64,000 bases of DNA. Source: Isoetes taiwanensis (taxonomy: Eukaryota; Streptophyta; Lycopodiopsida; Isoetales; Isoetaceae). The translations under genes and the position numbers were made by a program. Numbering within the stretch: position 1 is the stretch's first letter; every line of letters begins with the position of its first letter. Location of the stretch: contig JAJEKV010000049.1 of assembly GCA_021234155.1 (NCBI GenBank), positions 5,778,691 through 5,842,690 of the forward strand, in the 5' to 3' direction. The notes under the pieces are model-generated. The model was not told the origin of the DNA, searched no databases, and was given only the letters and a program-made list of their open reading frames with translations. Shown piece by piece: positions 58,348 through 64,000 of this stretch.

Positions 58348-59158
58348 CTGCAAGGAAAAAAACGGCATGTATAAGTAAAACATAAATTAAAACTACTTAC
58401 GAATTCAAAGATGTTGCAGACATTGCATTAGTTCTATGGCAGTCAGGCCATGATTTGATATACATTCGACTACTATAACACAACATCGTACATATTATGT
58501 ACATGATATGTATAAATATGTAGAAAATGTACTCCAACGCATTCCAGATGTACATACAAAACTCAATATATAACCAGGTCACACACAGTGTCACTGTGTT
58601 ACAGATGTATATATTCAATACTTTTCTTATGGAGGGAAGTACATTTAAATACTTTTATGTATTACCCTATCTTTCAACAGTATCTTGAGATCAGAAAAGC
58701 TCAGAGTGTACTAGCATGTACTTGGGATCTACAAAAACCGAGACTATAAAAACACAGCCTGACTTTCAACACATTTTCTGCCTTCTGCCACATTGGATGT
58801 AATTGGAAGTACATCCAAGTACTTTTCCTGTTAAACATAGCTCATTCAGTACCTCCAAGTGTAAAAATATAATTATTGTAGTTGGATGTACTTCAATGTA
58901 TATCAGATACATCCCTTGCATGGAATGCAAATAGGATTACTAAACTTATCCAGGGTGCACAGAAGCTAGCTTCTATCGAGGTGATCAATTGGCATAGGAG
59001 GTGGTGGTGGCAAGGGGGGGTTCACAGTTTTGGGCGTATAACCCATCTGCATGCACGGGAAGGGGGTTTTTTGGACCCATTTTCGTACATATACAGTCGG
59101 CAGGGGGTCCTTTTTCTGGTATTTTTTGCACTATCCTAGGTAGGGTCAAAATTTGCTT
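58348..59158. other. No gene seen; inverted repeat at the right edge
   Basis: Variants of AAGTACATnnAAgTACTTTT recur between 58630 and 58830. CCATCTGCATGCACGGG (59043-59059) is inverted at 59194-59210 with one mismatch, and G-runs with T-runs lie just inside each arm. Confidence 0.6.
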
Positions 59159-59585
59159 TTAAAGATCCGTATACAGGGGGGTTTTTTTGCCACCCCATGC
59201 ATGCAGATGGCATATCCCCCTGAGTGAATCCCCCTTGGGTGGTGGCTGCTGATGGCGCAACAGGGCAACCCCTGGATCGACGGTGGTGGCGGCAAGGAAA
59301 GCAATCTCCGATGGGTAAGCAGTGGCCAAAGGGGCGGCCACAAGGAGCTTCATGCTCATCCACGGTGCTATATCTTGGCCCAAGGGAGTTAGAGCGAAGT
59401 CCCGACGCACGAGCACGTAGGTGAAGGTGTGATAAGGGAGCTTCTTATGGCCTGCCAAGGTGGATAATGCACAGAGGGGCCACCACGATGCTTCGGCCTC
59501 TGGAGCTAGGTCTCGTGCCACAAAAAGGACCTGTCCCTGCCAGAAAGCTGATAGGAAGAAGCATGTGAGGTGATTTCCCAACGCT

Positions 59586-60597
59586 TTAACCTATGGTGTG
59601 ACAGAGGTAGCTACTTCTTTGTCGAGGTCCATTGGTGGCCTCTTCCTCCTTAAGTTCCTGCTTTTCTTTCCTCAGATGACCTGGGTTATTGTAGAGATTC
59701 TTCTCTTCTTCATCTGATTCCGAAGGAACATCGGCCGTATTGATATTCGGGACGTGAGGTCCTATGGCAGTAAAAGCTTCCTGAGGAGGCTGAGACGGAG
59801 GATCCTGGAGCATAAGATCTCTTAGTCGGAGGAGTGTGTCAACCAGCTCAATGGTTTCCTGTTGAAATTGGAGTAGTTGTTGTACCTCTGTAGGGAGCTC
59901 AACTGGCATAAAGTCGATGAAGTCATCCATACAATACTTAGCGAGCCCATAAAGTACTTGCGCTTTCATTCTGGCCTTCAAGCCAGCCACTACATGGTAT
60001 GTCCACATAACATCCTCCAATAGGAGGTACTCCTGCCTCTGGTGATAGATAACTGGGAGGGCGTCCAAACCAGTCAATCGTGCCCCCTGGTCTCGATGTG
60101 GAGCCATCTATTCTGCTAGTTGCTTCCACTAGACGAAGTCATCCTCTTGGATGCACTCGTCGTCTTCCTCATCAAAGGACTCGGGTGCTTTGCCCTTTTC
60201 TGCTGGCAAAGTATCATCCTCCACATACTGATCCATAAGAATGGCAAGCGCAAAGGTCACTTCAAGGTATTGCTGGCCCTCATGTGTCACTACTGGCAGA
60301 TTTCGGCCCCATCTGAGCTTGCCCTTGAGAACATCGTAAGCATGCATATCACCTCCCAACATCTTCCTTACTATAGCTATTTTTAAATAGAGCTGGGCCG
60401 GATCCCCTAGAGGGATGCAAAGAGGGAGCATCTCTTGAGTATAAAACTCAAGGAAGCCTGCATAATCAGGGTGGGCCTGCATGATTGATGATGGGGTCCA
60501 CGTTCTGGAGCATATAAGGTTGTAAAAGGTCAAAGGGGACTTGAGAATCCCAGTGCTCTCTGTCTTGGTACCATTGGAGCAAGGTTGGAGTCGTCAT
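59586..60597 (-). pseudogene. Orphan gag-like protein, one in-frame stop
   Basis: The likely start is ATG at 60597 (MTTPTLLQWYQDREHWDSQV). One frame change near 60490 leads into MQAHPDYAGFLEFYTQEMLP. The frame then stays open to 59586 except for a single TAG at 60129 (DDFV-stop-WKQLAE). The product is about 330 residues, helical in the middle (LRWGRNLPVVTHEGQQYLEV, VQQLLQFQQETIELVDTLLR) with an acidic linker (EEDDECIQEDD) and a charged C-terminal end. Length and composition resemble a retroelement capsid protein, but there is no zinc knuckle or known motif. Downstream, 59159-59581 is open in another frame. The call is inference. Confidence 0.4.
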
Positions 60598-60693
60598 TGA
60601 AGATGCAAGTCATGGAGGAGGAAGAAGAAACAAGAGAAGCAAGAGAAAGAATGAAACCCAAAAGGTCATTAACTACACTTTTAACTTTTTATG

Positions 60694-60709
60694 CTGACGT
60701 CAGCGTCAG
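60694..60709 (-). promoter_or_regulatory. as-1-like / bZIP site upstream of the gag-like ORF
   Basis: CTGACGTCAGCGTCAG contains the palindrome TGACGTCA plus a second CGTCA, giving two TGACG cores on the minus strand, about 95 bp upstream of the ATG at 60597. On that strand CATAAAAAGTTAAAAG follows and could act as a TATA-like element. TGACG-binding TGA factors use such paired sites in plant and retroelement promoters. Confidence 0.45.
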
Positions 60710-60798
60710 TAATTAAATAATTAATTTTATTTTATTTTTTTATTTTTTTCCAGACAAGCTTGGATAAACAAGATTTGATTATTATGTATATATATCTT

Positions 60799-60964
60799 CC
60801 TAAATATAAGATTACTTATTTTTGGAATTATCTACGCCGGCCGGAATGGCTTTGTAGACTACTTTTCCCCGTCCCATCCTAAATATCTAATACCTAAATA
60901 TAAGATTACTAATTTTTGGAATTATCTACGCTGGCCGGAATGGCTTTGTAGACTACTTTTTCCG
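60799..60964. repeat. 94-bp duplication
   Basis: CCTAAATATAAGATTACT begins at 60799 and 60893. Both copies continue through GGAATTATCTACGC and CCGGAATGGCTTTGTAGACT. Confidence 0.9.
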
Positions 60965-61140
60965 GTTGAAGCTAACGTGGCTGTCTTGGCAAAGCGCCAC
61001 TGAGACTCACCCAACACCTTCGTACCAGGAAAGACCCCAAGGAGTGAAGCACTGCCATACAAATATAGGTACGTTCTTGAGTCAATTCCTAGATTAGTGA
61101 AGTTGGCTATTTAGCTGAAGTGTAGGTTTAATTCTCGTAA

Positions 61141-62228
61141 ACCGCTGGTTTGTAGAAATTCTTAGAATATTCCCTATTTCTTTACTTAGGTATTTTTTGG
61201 TTTATGTTGTTCTAGCGGCGCCGCTTATAGTGCCGCCATAGCAGAGCACCTTTGCAGGCAGAGTATTCTTGCCGGCGGAATGATCTTGCCGACGGAATGA
61301 TCTTGCAGGCAGAGTATTCTTGCCGACGTTTGCCACGCAGAATATTCTTGTGTCTGCAGCGGCCGCCAAGCTTCAGTGGAACTTTATTTCAAGATCTGCT
61401 TCAGTGACGGTTTCTTAATCCAGTTTCTTAAGCTAGATCCAACTTGCAGATCCGGCAAAGCTTCAATGCATCAAGCAACGAAACAGGAACGGAGGACAAT
61501 AATTATTTCTGCAATAATCTATTTAGAAGGACCTATTTTCTTTTTCTTTTGAAAAGCCAAAACAGAGCCTTACCGGCGACAAGCTGATGCACAGGAGCGG
61601 CCTCAAGACCCTGATATTGGCCGGAATGTCCAGAGCTTTTTCATAAAAAAGAAAAATTGCAAAAGAGACCCTGTCTGGCCTAGCCGCTTCTCTAAGAAAA
61701 TCGGTTCTCAGCAAATACCAAATGGAAAGGACCTCTAGAGACTTCTAGAGGGTCGGCTTGGCAAAGACCTCCAGGGAATCGGCTTGGCAGAGAAATCAGC
61801 TTTCAGCAGAGACCTCTATAGGCAGCTTATTAGGACGAAAAAGCCTGGCTCCCACTTCAAAAATTGCAGAAAGGAAGAGAGTAGATGGATTCACTGTTTC
61901 TGTAGTTAGATCTTCTGATTTCTTACTGCAGATAGGCCGGGTCTTCTATAGTGGCACCAGATCTTCAGGAGGATCTAGAAGGCTCTATGCTCCTGTTTCA
62001 GAGCGCAAACAGGCAAATCGATGTTTCCAAAGTAAACGATGAGACTAGGAATGGCAAAACAATGCCATACTCGCCCATGCCGGAACGACCTCCATAGTCG
62101 GACCTCTGCTCATAGAAATATAATACAAAATGCATCAGCTGCTCGCTTCTTCTTTCTCAACTCTGGTGCCCTCTTCTTCCGCTGTTCGCCCGCCGGAAAC
62201 AAGCACGGAATTTCTACAAACCAGCGGT
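61141..62228. repeat. 21-bp perfect inverted repeat, ~1-kb spacer
   Basis: ACCGCTGGTTTGTAGAAATT plus C (61141-61161) is exactly inverted at 62208-62228. The interval is richer in GC and holds repeats of GGCAGAGTATTCTTGCC type (61254-61345) and GGAATCGGCTTGGCA (about 61745-61785). ORFs 61758-62042 and 62039-62359 show no family signal. Confidence 0.75.
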
Positions 62229-62359
62229 TCACGCTGGGTAGCCGGCTGCATCTCGGGGTTTCCAGCCGGTTACCTAGCATTTACACTGCCAAGCTTGAAC
62301 GCTGGCGTTTCGCGTGCTGCCGTTCACCAATTGCGTTAAACTTCAAAAAATGTTTTTGA

Positions 62360-63668
62360 GTAAGCACATTGTACGAAAAGCCCGAGTCAAAGATCATTAC
62401 AAATCGATCTTTAAAAGTCGGGTTTGGATTTTGTTCCGGTAAGGTATTCCTACGGGTTTGGATTTATGATTTTATGGATTAGGTGCGGGCCAAGAGAATA
62501 CGGCCAAAAGTAAAACTTTTTGTTACAGAGTAATATAAGTAGCCAGAGTGAACGAAGATTGCAGAATAACAATGCCGCGATCCCAATATAGACAGAGGAT
62601 GCCCACGAAACCCATGCCAGTGAGGGTGTTCTAGCTTATTAGTTTTCAATTTATTGGAGTTAGTTCTTAAATTTCCCTTTTTGCCATGGCAATGGATTCG
62701 GCTGCTGTGTTCTCTCCAGATTATAGAGTCAGCAAAGAACCGAATTCAACCGAATTATTTACGCGATTCTTTGCCACATGATATTATAATGTAGCATGTT
62801 CAAGAGGCGTGATTGGAACAAATCAAGGAATCCATCAGTAAAAAGGGGCCTGAAATCATATGAACTCGATGGATTAATGGGAAGTTTTAACTCTGGGCCT
62901 GCAAATTTCCGCTGTTTTTTTAAATTGTTTTAAAGAAGAGCAGTCTCTGTGTCTTCTGAGATGCTGGGTCCAGCTATAATGACTATTTTTTGTGCTGGAT
63001 GCTCTTTGATCATTGCACGAGGCCACAAATTTGATACGATAAATATGCCGATGTGTTCCATATAGGCCAAGAACCGCAGCAAAGGCTTGAATCAGGGAAA
63101 AAAATGCAAGGGCTTGCAGGTGTGAAGAGGGGAAATGCATTTAGCAGACAGGGCACAGATTAAATGTAATACTAAGCTAAGAATCATGGCATGTTATCTT
63201 CGGATTTTGCAATAGAGTTTCTAGATGGTCCGGCCAAGGGTCTATTGAGTTGCAGAAAGGTCCTTGCAAAATTTGAGGCAAATGAAGCACTCAGGTAGTA
63301 ACATGGGTAATTTGATTTCAAACTCTGATATGTACTTTGCAAATAACAATCCAAGCAGAGGATATATGGAGTTGGTTCTTAAATTTCCTTTTTTGCCATA
63401 GCAACGGCTTCGCCTACTATTTTCTCTCGAAAAAATGGAGTTGAAACTGTCCATATGCTGTCGATGTGTTGTTTAAACTGACAGAAATTAATGAGAAGTA
63501 AACAATACAAAGTTTGCATATGCCATATTTACCATTTCTGGTATGAGGATTGAGAAATCAAAGGCTGATTATATGCTTTATGTGGGCATAAAGCAGGGGA
63601 TAGGAGCTGAAATTCGGCTTATGAAAAAGTACAGGAACCAAAAATAATAGACATTATGGAGTTTGGAT
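62360..63668. other. No gene seen; one dispersed pair
   Basis: A segment of about 65 bp, GGAGTTAGTTCTTAAATTTC with TTTTTGCCATGGCAA, at 62657 recurs with changes at 63369. Confidence 0.6.
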
Positions 63669-64000
63669 TCAAATCCGGCATGAAACACGGAGTAAAATTC
63701 TTTTGAAGGTCAAATATGGCAATAAGCAGAGATTTGACATAAAAATTTGGATGAAATCCGAAAATAAAGATTCACTTGAAAGCCTAGTCATGAATTCATT
63801 TATGCAAAATAGATTGCTAGAAGCTATTGTTGCAGATTCATTAAAGAGGTTTTCGCAAAACTGTTCCTTCATACCATGACTATCAAAATAGCAGCGCTCT
63901 TTATCCGCATCACTTATATTCTTCAAAACTCTAACAGCCATAACTCTCCTTGGACCATCCATTTCTTGCACGTTCAATTTATTAATTGAAGTATCAGGTT
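63669..64000 (-). CDS. Possible exon, unknown family, runs off the window
   Basis: The open minus-strand frame reads LNVQEMDGPRRVMAVRVLKN, ISDADKERCYFDSHGMKEQF and CENLFNESATIASSN, and is open to the right edge of the window. Its composition is coding-like near the edge and degrades to the left. No motif recognised. Confidence 0.3.
   Translation of the reverse strand, partial: PDTSINKLNVQEMDGPRRVMAVRVLKNISDADKERCYFDSHGMKEQFCENLFNESATIASSNLFCINEFMTRLSSESLFSDFIQIFMSNLCLLPYLTFKRILLRVSCRI

Noticed and set aside
1-64000. tRNA, rRNA or organellar DNA
   Set aside because: I saw no cloverleaf, rRNA core or plastid/mitochondrial gene; the only tRNA-related sequence is the retroelement primer site at 18189-18199.

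Overview
This window reads as nuclear DNA of a land plant. The supports are GT-AG introns with in-phase exons, plant LRR receptor-kinase and PLS-type PPR sequence, plant UGGT, FeSOD and amaranthin-like lectin fragments, and Helitron, Ty1/copia, gag-only LTR and TIR elements. The PPR style (for example MQQEGLKPDKVIFVCILNAC) and the repeat load suggest a large-genome non-flowering plant such as a fern, but the sequence alone does not prove this. No gene looks complete and intact. The window is mostly transposable elements and fragments of host genes.

Layout. 0-7.5 kb (+ strand): a broken mobile-element-like gene (2-1663), a methyltransferase-fold-like gene (about 4790-6640) bracketed by two arrays of GC-rich dyads, and an FCP1/HAD-phosphatase-like pseudogene (6821-7452). 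7.7-9.6 kb (-): a DUF4283/zinc-knuckle ORF1-type retroelement protein. 10.7 kb: a Helitron 3' end. 11.4-12.0 kb (-): an amaranthin-like (Agglutinin) lectin domain with one frameshift. 12.7-13.3 kb (-): two exons of UDP-glucose:glycoprotein glucosyltransferase. 13.6-43 kb (-): an LRR receptor-kinase pseudogene split by a 26,345-bp terminal-inverted-repeat (TIR) element.

The central find is that TIR element, 14150-40494. Its ends are CACAAGGCCCCCAAAAA and the reverse complement, flanked by a TTA duplication. Removing the element and one TTA restores an unbroken LRR reading frame. Inside it are a gag-only LTR retrotransposon with 2.5-kb LTRs and an AATTG target duplication (14174-20725), a Helitron-like insertion (about 21610-25201), a Tudor-like exon, a 650-bp tandem array, a SAM-domain gene, a PPR fragment, and a five-exon + strand gene (34472-38922) with a domain like plant DUF8039. 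Subterminal repeats lie near both ends.

43-64 kb: PPR pseudogenes, a single FeSOD exon, a four-exon hAT-like transposase gene (48689-50973), a copia 3' LTR plus the end of pol joined to a cysteine-rich exon (56393-58347), and an orphan gag-like ORF with one in-frame stop (59586-60597) behind an as-1-like promoter motif. The rest is AT-rich sequence with many short tandem duplications.

Quality caveat: duplicated tracts that should be nearly identical differ mostly at CTG/CAG sites. This looks like systematic sequencing error at methylated CHG sites, so some frameshifts reported here may not be real mutations.
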